Shown here piece after piece: positions 43,975-52,485 of a stretch of DNA of 64,000 nucleotides; the first letter of the stretch is position 1; every line of letters starts with the position of its first letter. A program made the translations under genes and the position numbers. Source of the DNA: Flavisolibacter ginsenosidimutans (GTDB lineage Bacteria; Bacteroidota; Bacteroidia; Chitinophagales; Chitinophagaceae); contig NZ_CP042433.1 in assembly GCF_007970805.1 (NCBI RefSeq), positions 1,612,001 to 1,676,000 of the forward strand, read 5' to 3'. The notes beneath the pieces were generated by a model. It saw only the letters and a list, made by a program, of their open reading frames with translations. It was not told the origin of the DNA and did no database searches.

Positions 43975-44685
43975 ATGATTACTTTTTACGTAATTATTAT
44001 TTCCCTTGGTGCGCTGGGCGCAATTTGTGCCGTGTTGATCGCTACGGTTCTTCACCTGAGCAGAAAGCTTGCAAAACAGAGTTATCAGTTGCAGCACGGC
44101 TTGCAAAACCTGCGGTACGAAATGAACACCAAGCTTTACCCGCTTGAAAAAAGCTTTTATACACAAATACACGGTAGCGAAGAAATTGTTTACGACGGTC
44201 GTGCCTTTGTTGATGCAAACGATTTTACTGGCAACGGTGCATTGGCTTGGGATTATGTGGCACACCGTTTCGCCGGCGGCAAGGGCGAGGGTTCACACGA
44301 AATAAAGGACAATGTTATCACCGTTAGCCGCAGCAACACAGCAGGCCGTTACGAATTGTATTTAAAACACTTTGTTTTTGACGGCGTAAACTGCAGCACG
44401 GTTCCCGCAAGCACATCGCAGGATATACGCAGGTTTCGCCTTACCTGTGAGGTAAAAAAACAAAACGCCTCACACTCGTTGCGATTTGTTTTTAAAGGAG
44501 AAGATTCGAAAGAAGTTTTAGATGAAAAAGATTACGTGGTCTTTAATCCCGATTGGGAAAAAGTAGAACTGCATTTTTGGGTTTCAGCAAAGGAAGCCAG
44601 CATTTTTCGTATTGATGACCTTTGTGTTTTGGAAGCCCCAAGCGCCGTTCAAATTCGCAATCTTGTGTTGATGGAAAAGAAGTAA
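43975..44685 (+). CDS. Membrane-anchored hypothetical protein with a beta-rich outer domain
   Basis: A 236-residue protein with one N-terminal membrane helix (ITFYVIIISLGALGAICAVLIATVLHL), a helical linker (SRKLAKQSYQLQHGLQNLRYEMNTKLYPLEKSFY) and a C-terminal domain of about 165 residues rich in Val, Tyr and Phe that looks like a beta sandwich, perhaps a carbohydrate-binding-like module. No catalytic motif. It follows the histidine phosphatase gene by 40 bases on the same strand. Confidence 0.75.
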   Translation: MITFYVIIISLGALGAICAVLIATVLHLSRKLAKQSYQLQHGLQNLRYEMNTKLYPLEKSFYTQIHGSEEIVYDGRAFVDANDFTGNGALAWDYVAHRFAGGKGEGSHEIKDNVITVSRSNTAGRYELYLKHFVFDGVNCSTVPASTSQDIRRFRLTCEVKKQNASHSLRFVFKGEDSKEVLDEKDYVVFNPDWEKVELHFWVSAKEASIFRIDDLCVLEAPSAVQIRNLVLMEKK

Positions 44686-44703
44686 TCAGGAAAATTTTTC
44701 TTT

Positions 44704-45018
44704 TTAAAAATTCCAATCTTCGTCTTCTTCCTCGTCAAATTGCTCGTATTGTTCTTCCAGCGTGGCGTCAAAAGTTTCATAGCTAAACTCGTGGGCCCAC
44801 TGTGCAGCGGCAAAAACAAAAGCGAAATTGAGGTCGTATAAATCGTCCTGGGCCAACCAATCTTCTTCTGTGGCTTTTAAAATCCAATCGTAAAAAAAAC
44901 TGCCGCGTTTGTCGTAGCGGATGGCCGTTAGTTCTTCTTTTGGAATAACAAAGCGGTTAAGGTCGTCGCCCGTCCACTCAATACCGTTTTCCGTTATCGT
45001 CCAGTTTCCAAATTGCAT
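44704..45018 (-). CDS. Small acidic hypothetical protein
   Basis: A 104-residue cytoplasmic protein with many Asp and Glu, ending in EEQYEQFDEEEDEDWNF. It begins QFGNWTITENGIEW. No domain is recognised. It lies 16 bases downstream of the PAS kinase on the same strand, so it is likely in the same transcript. Confidence 0.7.
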   Translation of the reverse strand: MQFGNWTITENGIEWTGDDLNRFVIPKEELTAIRYDKRGSFFYDWILKATEEDWLAQDDLYDLNFAFVFAAAQWAHEFSYETFDATLEEQYEQFDEEEDEDWNF

Positions 45019-45034
45019 GTTTCCTCCTTCTTAA

Positions 45035-47890
45035 TTACACCGGCAATAGCACATAAAAACATGCGCCTTCGCCTTCGCTGCCTGTGGCATAAATATAGCC
45101 GTGATGCCGTTCGACAATTTTTTTGCACAAAGCTAATCCAAGTCCCGTGCCTTCATACCGGTCGCGGGAATTTAAGCGGGTGAAGGTTTTAAAAATTTTT
45201 TCGGCGTGTTCAGGCCTAAAGCCAATGCCGTTGTCGCAAATACTTATTTGTATAAAAGTTTTTTCTTTTTCAGCAGACGAAACTGCTTTCACGACCTTTC
45301 CCAAAACCTGCTTCACGCCGATGTTAATCAGCGGCGGCACGCCGGCTTTTGAAAACTTCAGCGCATTGGTAAGCAAATTGTAAAAAAGCTGGTTGAGCAA
45401 AACCGGCGAACCGTGCACTTCGGGTAAATTTTCTTTGTTGATGCGGGCACTGCTTTTCTGCAACACTACTTCCAGGTCACTTTCAATGTGGCCAATCAGT
45501 TCATTCAGAGCCACTTTTTCAAAAGAACTTTCCAGCGAGTTGATGGTTGAGTAATTGAGTACGCCGTCAATCAAACCAAACATGCGCTCGGCAGAGAACA
45601 ACATTTTTTGAAGGTAAAGTTTACCGCGTTCAGGCAACATGGCCGCGTATTCTTCTTCCAGGCGACTGCCGAAGGTGCGCACCTTGCGAATGGGCTCTTT
45701 CAAATCGTGCGAAGCCACGTGTGCAAATTGCTGCAAGTCTTCGTTTGACCGTTGCAGTTCTGCATTGATTTCCTGAAGCTGCCGGTTCAGTTCTTCGAGT
45801 TGCTGCGCAGCCCTTTTTTGTTCGGTTATGTTTCGTACGGTAACGGTCACGCCTTCGTCCATACGTGCCAGCGAAAGGTGAAAGTAAAGTTCATCGTTTT
45901 GCTCTTTGTGAACAATTTCCCGCTGTCCGCCCTCGCCGGTTTCAATGAAATGAATCAGGTAACCAAAGGCGCCGTTTTCAAATGCTTGCGGAAAAACCTC
46001 GCTTACACTTCTCCCAGTTATATCAACAGGCAGCATTCCCAGATCTTTTGACACCATGTTGTTGATGAAGGAAATGCGAAAATCCACAATCTCGCCCTGC
46101 CGGTTACGGATGGGTGAATAAGTGGTAATGCCGTTTTGTGTGGTGTCAAGCACCGATTGCAGAAAGGCTTGCGACTGTTGAAGCTCCGTTGTGCGTTCTG
46201 CCACCAATCCCTCAAGAGTTGAAGCGAGTTTGCGGTAACGGGCTTCACTTTCCTGTATCGCCTGCGTAGAAAGGATTTCATCCGTAACGTCCATAATCGC
46301 CCCAGTAAAGCGGTAGCGTTCTCCATTTTCGTTCAGCAACACTTTACCGGTTGAACGCATCCAGCGTATAGCACCGTCGTTTCGAATAACACGGTATTCA
46401 GCGAAGTAAGACGTTGGACTGTCGTGTTCAAACAAAACCCGGCGGTTGCGTTCAGCCACCCAATCGCGGTCAGCGGGATGTATGGAAGCAAGAAAGCGTT
46501 CAAACGTAAAGGGCTCGTCTTTGGGAAGATTGTAAAACCGGCGTGTGTGCTCCGATATGGCGGCAACGCCTGTACGAATATCATAGTCCCAAAGGCCGAG
46601 GCTGGCCGCTTCAATTACGAGGCTCAAACGTTCTTCACTCTCCAGTATTTTTTCTTCGGCACGTTTACGTTCGCCGATGTCTTCAACAACAGAGATGAAA
46701 TATTTTGGCATACCGTCATCATGCCGTACAAGCGATACTGTAAGGTTAATCCACACAACACTTCCCGACCTGTGTATGTAACGTTTTTCAAGCGTATAGC
46801 TTTCTCTTTCGCCTGCCAACACTTCCTGCAACAACCGCAAATCGTCGTTTAGGTCATCGGGATGCGTGATGCGTTGAAACGTGGAAGAAAGAAGTTCTTC
46901 TTTTGTATAACCAACAATGGCGCAAAGACGCTCGTTGACATCAAGCCAGCTCCCGTCGGGTGATACGTGAGCAATGCCGACAGCCGCATTGTCGAAGGTG
47001 CTGCGAAAGCGTTCTTCACTTTGTTGCAAGGATCGTTCGGCTTCCTTCTGTTCCGTAATGTCAATGTTTACGCCGGTGCGGTATTCTACTTCGCCGTTGC
47101 TGTTGTAAAATGAACGCGACCGTCCTTGTATCCATCGCACTTCCCCATCGGTACGTTTTATGCGAAACTGGTATTCATAATCGCCTCCAGCCTGCCGCTC
47201 GTTTTGAGCTGTACCTTTTAAAAGATGCAAATCTTCCGGTAAAACAAAGCGGTGAAAATCCTTTATGTGACCGCCGAATTCTCCCGGCCTTATGCCGTAA
47301 AGCGCCAGTTGCTCCTTGCTCCAGGTAAGTACGTCAGCCTTTACATCCCAGTGCCAAACCCCGATGTGGCCAATGCTGATGCTTAACTCAAGCTGCTCCT
47401 TTGTTTTACGCAGCAGGATTTCTTCGGCTTCTTGCTTCTGCCGGTTAAATACATCCTCGGTGACATCGGTTACCAAAACCATAATGCGCTCAACCGCTCC
47501 GTTGAGCGCTTTCAGTGGCTGGTAAACCACGTTGAGCCAGATTGTTTCCGTCCCGTCGCTTCGTTTAATGAAAGTTTTGTGTTCGTTGAGCTTAAAAGGT
47601 TGCCCCGAAGAACGAACCCTGTCAAGAATATCCTGGAAGAATTGTGCTGAAGCCACTGTAACCACTTCAAAAACTGGCTTTTGCAGGAGTTCCTGCGGCG
47701 TTCTTCCAGTAATGGAGAAATAAAGGTCGTTGGCAAATTCAACAACGTATTGTGGTCCGTAAAGAACTAAGATAGCGGCCGGTGCCTGCATCAGCATGTT
47801 GTAAAACTCCCGCTCAATGCCGGCACTTTCCGGTAAAGAATCAGTGGTTGCGGGCAAATGTTCCGCCTGCGACAGAAGTAATTCGCTCAT
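45035..47890 (-). CDS. Soluble sensor histidine kinase with about five PAS domains
   Basis: A 951-residue protein with no membrane helix. PAS/PAC-type domains are visible at about 25-150, 160-285, 290-410, 415-545 and 565-690, marked by repeated phrases such as DGEVRWIQGRSRSFYNSNGEVEY, FISVVEDIGERKRAE, RFTGAIMDVTDE and VRNITEQKRA. A coiled coil leads to the HisKA domain with the phospho-acceptor His728 in ASHDLKEP. The ATPase domain follows with NLLTNALKFS (Asn842), DNGIGF (about 886) and GTGLGLAL (about 914). The sensor binds small ligands inside the cell; which ones cannot be told. No response regulator is next to it. Confidence 0.93.
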   Translation of the reverse strand: MSELLLSQAEHLPATTDSLPESAGIEREFYNMLMQAPAAILVLYGPQYVVEFANDLYFSITGRTPQELLQKPVFEVVTVASAQFFQDILDRVRSSGQPFKLNEHKTFIKRSDGTETIWLNVVYQPLKALNGAVERIMVLVTDVTEDVFNRQKQEAEEILLRKTKEQLELSISIGHIGVWHWDVKADVLTWSKEQLALYGIRPGEFGGHIKDFHRFVLPEDLHLLKGTAQNERQAGGDYEYQFRIKRTDGEVRWIQGRSRSFYNSNGEVEYRTGVNIDITEQKEAERSLQQSEERFRSTFDNAAVGIAHVSPDGSWLDVNERLCAIVGYTKEELLSSTFQRITHPDDLNDDLRLLQEVLAGERESYTLEKRYIHRSGSVVWINLTVSLVRHDDGMPKYFISVVEDIGERKRAEEKILESEERLSLVIEAASLGLWDYDIRTGVAAISEHTRRFYNLPKDEPFTFERFLASIHPADRDWVAERNRRVLFEHDSPTSYFAEYRVIRNDGAIRWMRSTGKVLLNENGERYRFTGAIMDVTDEILSTQAIQESEARYRKLASTLEGLVAERTTELQQSQAFLQSVLDTTQNGITTYSPIRNRQGEIVDFRISFINNMVSKDLGMLPVDITGRSVSEVFPQAFENGAFGYLIHFIETGEGGQREIVHKEQNDELYFHLSLARMDEGVTVTVRNITEQKRAAQQLEELNRQLQEINAELQRSNEDLQQFAHVASHDLKEPIRKVRTFGSRLEEEYAAMLPERGKLYLQKMLFSAERMFGLIDGVLNYSTINSLESSFEKVALNELIGHIESDLEVVLQKSSARINKENLPEVHGSPVLLNQLFYNLLTNALKFSKAGVPPLINIGVKQVLGKVVKAVSSAEKEKTFIQISICDNGIGFRPEHAEKIFKTFTRLNSRDRYEGTGLGLALCKKIVERHHGYIYATGSEGEGACFYVLLPV

Positions 47891-48034
47891 ACTTTAGAAA
47901 GGCAATAAATATAAGCAGCAATCTAAATACAACATTGCCAATGCGGCAAAAACCTACAGGAGAAAACAGACGTTTCGGCGAAAAATATTGCATTACCGTG
48001 GGGCGTTAAAAATATTCTTTACGTTCGGGCGAAT

Positions 48035-48042
48035 TAACTTTG
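48035..48042 (+). promoter_or_regulatory. -7 promoter element of the small protein gene at 48110
   Basis: TAACTTTG matches TAnnTTTG and lies 67 bases before the ATG. Confidence 0.5.
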
Positions 48043-48109
48043 TACAAATTAGATTTTAGCCGATTATTGCCCCCGGAAAACATTCCGTTTTACTCGCAAC
48101 TATCCTACG

Positions 48110-48382
48110 ATGAGCATACATTTTTCAAAGATTATCAAGGCCGGCGACCGCAACCGCGAATTTAATTTTACCCGCACTCACCGCGACGGAACTCGCTATA
48201 ACGTAAATGTTCCGGATGAAAGAGGCAACCGCATTTTCTTTACCATGCAGCAGGAAGGAAGTTCCTGGAAAATCATTATGGATATTTTACCGCCCTGGGT
48301 ACTGGCTGCTGAAGAAGAATTGGGCGCTGCAATTGAAGAAGAAACAAGAGCAACTCTCGCGAAAGACGGAAAAGGCAAATAA
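48110..48382 (+). CDS. Small hypothetical protein
   Basis: A 90-residue cytoplasmic protein with a beta-rich start (IHFSKIIKAGDRNREFNFTRTHRDGTRYNVNVPDERGN) and a C-terminal helix. The pattern (basic first half, an internal TMQQEGSSWKI stretch, acidic helix) suggests a folded domain. I do not recognise the family. A -7 promoter lies upstream. The ORF is convincing from its composition. Confidence 0.7.
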   Translation: MSIHFSKIIKAGDRNREFNFTRTHRDGTRYNVNVPDERGNRIFFTMQQEGSSWKIIMDILPPWVLAAEEELGAAIEEETRATLAKDGKGK

Positions 48383-49133
48383 GGGCCAGCAGTAAGCCCT
48401 CCGGCCAGCATTCAAAAGCTGCACATACAACCACAAAATCCTGATTGCATATCAAAAGCGTTTACGCTTTGCAGTACAATCTTACGGATGCCGATACCGA
48501 AAGTTCAGAATCCAAAGTGTGCCTGTATTTTCCGCTTTTCTGCCAGCACATCGCAGAGAATTTAAACCATAAGCTGTGCGTTGCTACGATGGAAGTAAAT
48601 TACGTCTCTCCTGCGTCATCGGCTATCCGCAAGAGTTTTGACAGAGAAACGATAAGTAGTGCATTGAGATATTGATCAAGCAAATACAAAGGCCAGAAGA
48701 GAGGCGTAACAAAACGCCGCATACTTTACCGCTTGGACATTTACTTTTGTCCTTTCAGGGTTACTGTCCGCTATGTCAATCATGCTAACCTTGCGGGTCA
48801 AATTAATTCTTGTGTTGCCTTCTACCTCTTTGCCCTGAACTGTTCTTTCGTTTGCTCAATACCAAGAACAACGTACACGAGTGCAACGCTAGTAAAGCCC
48901 AATAGTTCCAATGCCGCTGGGCTCAAAAAATTTTAATCGCTTCGTTGAAAAATCTTTTGCACAAACTACGCATAACACAAAAGGCGGCCAGGAGAAATGG
49001 CATTATTTTTTAATTAACAACTGTGTACAAGTAACTACAATTTTTTAACACGATGTGTTCTATCTTGTAGCAAAGAAAAACTTGTGTAATAAGCCGGAAC
49101 GAACCGGATTGGTAACTGTAAATCTAACCTACA
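48383..49133. other. 751-base intergenic region with one repeat copy and no convincing gene
   Basis: It holds repeat copy B (48851-48904). Two weak minus-strand frames run through it: one of 36 codons over the repeat with no start codon, and a 35-codon frame from ATG 48783 to 48676 with a hydrophobic end. Neither is strong enough to call a gene. The last 130 bases are AT-rich and probably contain the phoH promoter, but no exact TAnnTTTG box was found. Confidence 0.6.
48851..48904 (+). repeat. Dispersed intergenic repeat, copy B
   Basis: Starts tttgctcaatac as copy C does and contains acgtacacgagtgcaacg. It matches copy C at about 45 of 55 positions without gaps. Located 230 bases before phoH. 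Confidence 0.8.
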
Positions 49134-50168
49134 TTGAGAGAGACAATTATTAACCTTGAAACCGTTAACCCTATAGAGTTCTTTGGTGTAAATAACGGCA
49201 AACTAGACATTCTGAAAAAAAAATTCCCCCTCCTGAAAATCCTTTCCCGCGGCACGCAATTAAAGCTCAGCGGCGCACCGGAGCAGGTGGATGGAGCAAA
49301 GGAAAAGATTGATCTTATTGTGCAATATCTTCAACGCAACGGCCACATGAGTGAAAATTATTTTGAACAGATTTTGGGCGGTGACGATGCTGAAACAATT
49401 GACAACTTCGTAGAGCGAAATCCGAACGACATTCTAGTGTTTGGCCCCAACGGCAAAACCGTTCGTGCCCGTACTGCCAACCAAAAACGGTTGGTGACCG
49501 CTTCGGAAAAGAACGACATTGTTTTTGCGATTGGTCCTGCTGGTACGGGTAAAACCTATACCGCTGTTGCAATGGCAGTAAGAGCACTAAAGAATAAGGC
49601 TGTAAAGAAAATTATTCTTACACGTCCCGCGGTGGAAGCCGGCGAAAGCCTTGGTTTTTTACCGGGTGATTTAAAAGAAAAGATTGATCCTTACCTGCGG
49701 CCTTTGTACGATGCGCTGGACGACATGATACCGGCTGACAAACTTGGGTACTACATGAGCACCCGCACCATTGAGATTGCGCCGCTGGCGTACATGCGCG
49801 GCCGTACGCTCGACAATTGCTTCATCATTCTGGATGAAGCACAAAACGCGACCGACCTGCAATTAAAAATGTTCCTGACCCGTATCGGTGCGGCCGGCAA
49901 GGCCATTATCACCGGCGATCTCACGCAGGTGGATTTGCCCAAAAACCAAAAGAGCGGTTTGGCAAAAGCCAGCCGTATTTTGAAAAATGTTGACGGCATT
50001 GGATACATTGAATTAGACGAAGAAGACGTGGTGCGCCACAAACTGGTGAAGGCCATTTTAAAAGCCTACGACAAAGAGCACCAACGGGAAATGGAAATAG
50101 AAGAACACGAAAAAAAGGAACGCAAAGAGCGTCGCTATTATGACAGGGACAAGGAGCAACAAGCTTAA
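49134..50168 (+). CDS. phoH: PhoH family protein
   Basis: A 344-residue P-loop ATPase. The N-terminal region (IEFFGVNNGKLDILKKKFP and SGAPEQVDGAKEKI) resembles a KH-like nucleic-acid-binding part. The ATPase part has AIGPAGTGKTYTAVAMAVRAL (Walker A) and FIILDEAQNAT (Walker B), then ITGDLTQVDLP. A charged C-terminal tail follows. PhoH proteins are linked to RNA handling and stress. The start is a TTG at 49134, because an in-frame stop lies just upstream and no ATG is available. A perfect-palindrome terminator follows. Confidence 0.95.
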   Translation: MRETIINLETVNPIEFFGVNNGKLDILKKKFPLLKILSRGTQLKLSGAPEQVDGAKEKIDLIVQYLQRNGHMSENYFEQILGGDDAETIDNFVERNPNDILVFGPNGKTVRARTANQKRLVTASEKNDIVFAIGPAGTGKTYTAVAMAVRALKNKAVKKIILTRPAVEAGESLGFLPGDLKEKIDPYLRPLYDALDDMIPADKLGYYMSTRTIEIAPLAYMRGRTLDNCFIILDEAQNATDLQLKMFLTRIGAAGKAIITGDLTQVDLPKNQKSGLAKASRILKNVDGIGYIELDEEDVVRHKLVKAILKAYDKEHQREMEIEEHEKKERKERRYYDRDKEQQA

Positions 50169-50185
50169 GGCTCTGCCTAAGGAAA

Positions 50186-50217
50186 GAAAAAGTGCCTTCA
50201 ATTGAAGGCACTTTTTC
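50186..50217. terminator. Intrinsic terminator after phoH
   Basis: A perfect 32-base palindrome (arm gaaaaagtgccttcaa) ending in a T-run. It separates phoH from the crcB operon. Confidence 0.93.
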
Positions 50218-50318
50218 TTTTTATGGTTTCCGGTTCACGCTTCATAAAAAAGAACAACCGCCGCAATCCTTCGACTTAACCTCTTATTCTTCACCTTCTC
50301 CCTAACCTGTTTTTCAGT

Positions 50319-50326
50319 TAGTTTTG
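50319..50326 (+). promoter_or_regulatory. -7 element four bases before the first gene of the crcB operon
   Basis: TAGTTTTG matches TAnnTTTG. Only four bases (cgcc) separate it from the ATG at 50331, so the mRNA is probably leaderless. No fluoride riboswitch was seen between the phoH terminator and this gene. Confidence 0.6.
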
Positions 50327-50330
50327 CGCC

Positions 50331-50753
50331 ATGCTGAAAAAAATCGTTTTCAATACATGTCTGCTGCTGCTTGTTGCCTGTAACAACGACAGCGAAAGCA
50401 CGTCTGCCGCACCGCCGGAGAACGACGTGGACGCTGCACGCACCTTCATCCGCAGCGCATTGGACGGACGTTGGAAAGATGCAAAACGGTTGATCGTGCA
50501 GGATTCAATCAACATTGGCGACCTGGATGCAACCGAGCAGAATTACACGCAGCACATGAACGTAACTGATCAGCGCGGCTACCGTGAATCGCAGATACGC
50601 ATCTTTGACACCAGAAAGCAGGGTGATTCGATCAGCATCGTCACGTATGCCAATACATACAAGAACCAGAAAGATTCCATTAAAGTGGTAAAGCAAAACG
50701 GGGCTTGGCTGGTGGACTTGAAATATTCGTTTCCAAACAACCGGCAGCAATGA
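50331..50753 (+). CDS. DUF4878-like lipoprotein, first gene of the crcB operon
   Basis: A 140-residue lipoprotein with signal peptide and lipid-bearing Cys at residue 17 (LLLLVAC). The mature part has ARTFIRSALDGRWKDAKRLIVQDS and a C-terminal strand pattern DSIKVVKQNGAWLVDLKYSF. This is the NTF2-like layout of DUF4878 and related lipoproteins. It shares four bases with crcB (ATGA at 50750). Its part in fluoride handling, if any, is unknown. Confidence 0.8.
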   Translation: MLKKIVFNTCLLLLVACNNDSESTSAAPPENDVDAARTFIRSALDGRWKDAKRLIVQDSINIGDLDATEQNYTQHMNVTDQRGYRESQIRIFDTRKQGDSISIVTYANTYKNQKDSIKVVKQNGAWLVDLKYSFPNNRQQ

Positions 50754-51130
50754 TGCAGATCGTTGTTGTAGCCGTGGGTGGAGCGGCGGGAAGCGTTTTG
50801 CGTTATACCCTGCAGAAGTGGATAAACGAAACGTACCTGCAAAGTTTTCCGCTTGCAACGTTTCTTATCAACGTTACCGGCTGTCTTTTAATTGGAATTT
50901 TTTATGCAATGGCAGAAAAGGGAAACCTGTTAACACCGCTCGTCCGCCTGCTGCTGGTTACCGGGTTTTGCGGCGGCTTTACCACGTTTTCTACGTTTGC
51001 TTTTGAAAACATGAATCTGTTGCGAAGCGGCGATCTTTTTTACTTTGCCTTGTACGCTTTGGGAAGTTTGGTTTTGGGTGTGTTGGCCGTGTATTTGGGC
51101 GTTTTTCTCGTTCAAAAAATTGGCGCATGA
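50750..51130 (+). CDS. crcB: Fluoride-specific ion channel CrcB (Fluc)
   Basis: A 126-residue membrane protein with four helices, the size of Fluc channels that export fluoride as antiparallel dimers. Visible motifs are GGAAGSVLRYTL, FLINVTGCLLIG with the conserved Asn, and GFCGGFTTFSTFAFE with the Phe-box residues that line the pore. The start is ATG 50750, overlapping the previous stop; the next ATG at 50753 is also possible. One CrcB gene per genome is normal for homodimeric forms. Confidence 0.95.
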   Translation: MMQIVVVAVGGAAGSVLRYTLQKWINETYLQSFPLATFLINVTGCLLIGIFYAMAEKGNLLTPLVRLLLVTGFCGGFTTFSTFAFENMNLLRSGDLFYFALYALGSLVLGVLAVYLGVFLVQKIGA

Positions 51131-51480
51131 ACCTTCAAGGAAACGCAAAGCTGTTGCGCATTTTTACCGGCGAAGACGATCGGCTTGGCCACCACCTGCT
51201 TTATGAAAAGATTGTTCTGGCGGCAAGAGAACAGGGCATTGCCGGCGCAACCGTCATCAAGGGCATTTTGTCGTACGGCGCCAGCAGCCGCCTGCACCGC
51301 TCCCGTTTGATTGAACTCTCCGAAGACCTTCCCGTGGTGATAGAAATAGTAGACAGTGCTGAGAAGATAAACGCCTTTTTTCCCTTGGTGAACGATTTGT
51401 TTGAACAATGTGGCAAAGGCGGATTGATAACGCTTGAAAACGTTGATGTGATTTACTACCGTTCAAAAAAACAAGCATGA
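51127..51480 (+). CDS. DUF190 (PII-like) protein
   Basis: A 117-residue cytoplasmic protein of the DUF190 family, whose fold resembles PII signal proteins. It has LLRIFTGEDDRLGHHLLYEKIVLAAREQGIAGATVIKGI and RLIELSEDLPVVIEIVDSAEKINAFFPLVNDLF, matching the family. DUF190 genes often lie beside crcB and are thought to assist fluoride export, but the mechanism is not known. It overlaps crcB by ATGA and overlaps ppa in the same way. Confidence 0.9.
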   Translation: MNLQGNAKLLRIFTGEDDRLGHHLLYEKIVLAAREQGIAGATVIKGILSYGASSRLHRSRLIELSEDLPVVIEIVDSAEKINAFFPLVNDLFEQCGKGGLITLENVDVIYYRSKKQA

Positions 51481-52019
51481 TAAAACACGTAATTCATCCC
51501 TGGCACGGCGTCTCCTACGGCGAAGACGCACCAAAGATTGTAAAGGCATTGATTGAAATTTCGCAAGGCTCGCGAACAAAATATGAAATAGACAAGGAAA
51601 CGGGTTTGCTCAAATTAGACCGCGTGATTTACTCGTCGTTTCATTACCCGGTCAATTACGGTTTTATTCCGCAAACGCTTGGCTGGGATGGCGATCCGCT
51701 TGACATTCTGGTATTGTGCAGCCAAAGCATTCAACCACTATGTTTGGTGGATGCCACCGTCATCGGTAACATGCAAATGATTGACAGCGGCGAGTACGAT
51801 GACAAGATCATCGCTGTGGCTGCAAACGATCCATCGGTAAACCACATTACCAATATGGAAGAACTGCCACGGCATTTCATTTCCGAATTGCGCAATTATT
51901 TCGAGCAATACAAGGTGCTGGAGAGTAAAGAAGTGCGCATTGAAAACTTCCAGGACAAGGACGATGCCTACCGCATCATTAACGAAGCCATTGCGCACTA
52001 TAAAACTCAATACGCATAA
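51477..52019 (+). CDS. ppa: Inorganic pyrophosphatase (family I)
   Basis: A 180-residue soluble enzyme that hydrolyses pyrophosphate to two phosphates, pulling biosynthetic reactions forward. It has the family I signature DGDPLD at residues 71-76 and the nearby EIDKETGLLKLDRV and FHYPVNYGFIPQTLG. Family I enzymes need Mg2+ and are classically inhibited by fluoride. It is translationally coupled to the DUF190 gene in the crcB operon (ATGA at 51477). Confidence 0.96.
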   Translation: MIKHVIHPWHGVSYGEDAPKIVKALIEISQGSRTKYEIDKETGLLKLDRVIYSSFHYPVNYGFIPQTLGWDGDPLDILVLCSQSIQPLCLVDATVIGNMQMIDSGEYDDKIIAVAANDPSVNHITNMEELPRHFISELRNYFEQYKVLESKEVRIENFQDKDDAYRIINEAIAHYKTQYA

Positions 52020-52042
52020 ACGTGTCAACCAAAAAAACAACC

Positions 52043-52450
52043 ATGTCGGGACAAATTGTTTTGCTACTCTTGCTCATTGGTTTGGCGGCCGGCATTCTGA
52101 GCGGACTTGTAGGCGTGGGCGGCGGCATCATCATCGTTCCCGCCCTGATGTTTTTTGTAGGCTTCTCGCAAAAAGAAGCACAGGGAACTTCGCTCGGCCT
52201 GTTGCTCTTGCCCATTGGTATTTTAGCCGTTATCAATTATTACAACCAAAAACTAATTGACGTAAAAGTAGTGGGCATGATGGCTTTGGGCTTTTTGGTT
52301 GGCGGCTATTTGGGCAGCAAGCTGGCATTGGTTATTTCGGAAAATGCCTTGAAGAAAATTTTTGCCGTGGTGCTTTTTTACACGGCCTTCAAGATGCTGG
52401 GTTTTGATTTGGTTGCGTTTGTTGCCAACGGCATTAAAAAAATCTTTTAG
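52043..52450 (+). CDS. Half-length TauE/SafE (TSUP) family membrane transporter
   Basis: A protein of 135 residues from ATG 52043 (142 if started at GTG 52022, two bases after the ppa stop). It has about four membrane helices and the N-half signature GLAAGILSGLVGVGGGIIIVPAL. Full TSUP proteins are about 250 residues with two such repeats, so this is one repeat only and would have to dimerise. The family exports sulfur-containing or other small anions. Its place in the crcB-ppa operon is notable. Confidence 0.82.
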   Translation: MSGQIVLLLLLIGLAAGILSGLVGVGGGIIIVPALMFFVGFSQKEAQGTSLGLLLLPIGILAVINYYNQKLIDVKVVGMMALGFLVGGYLGSKLALVISENALKKIFAVVLFYTAFKMLGFDLVAFVANGIKKIF

Positions 52451-52485
52451 CGGTTTTATTTATCTTGTCAGGCAAACTAACTGCT

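Noticed and set aside
48445..48675. Plus-strand 76-codon frame starting at TTG
   Set aside because: Weak start, uneven composition, no recognisable pattern, and no promoter; probably chance.
48676..48783. Minus-strand 35-codon frame with hydrophobic end near repeat copy B
   Set aside because: Short, no ribosome-binding site, no family, and next to a non-coding repeat; not enough support for a gene.
50218..50330. Fluoride riboswitch before the crcB operon
   Set aside because: No conserved fluoride aptamer segments are visible, and the promoter box lies four bases from the first start codon, leaving no room for a leader.
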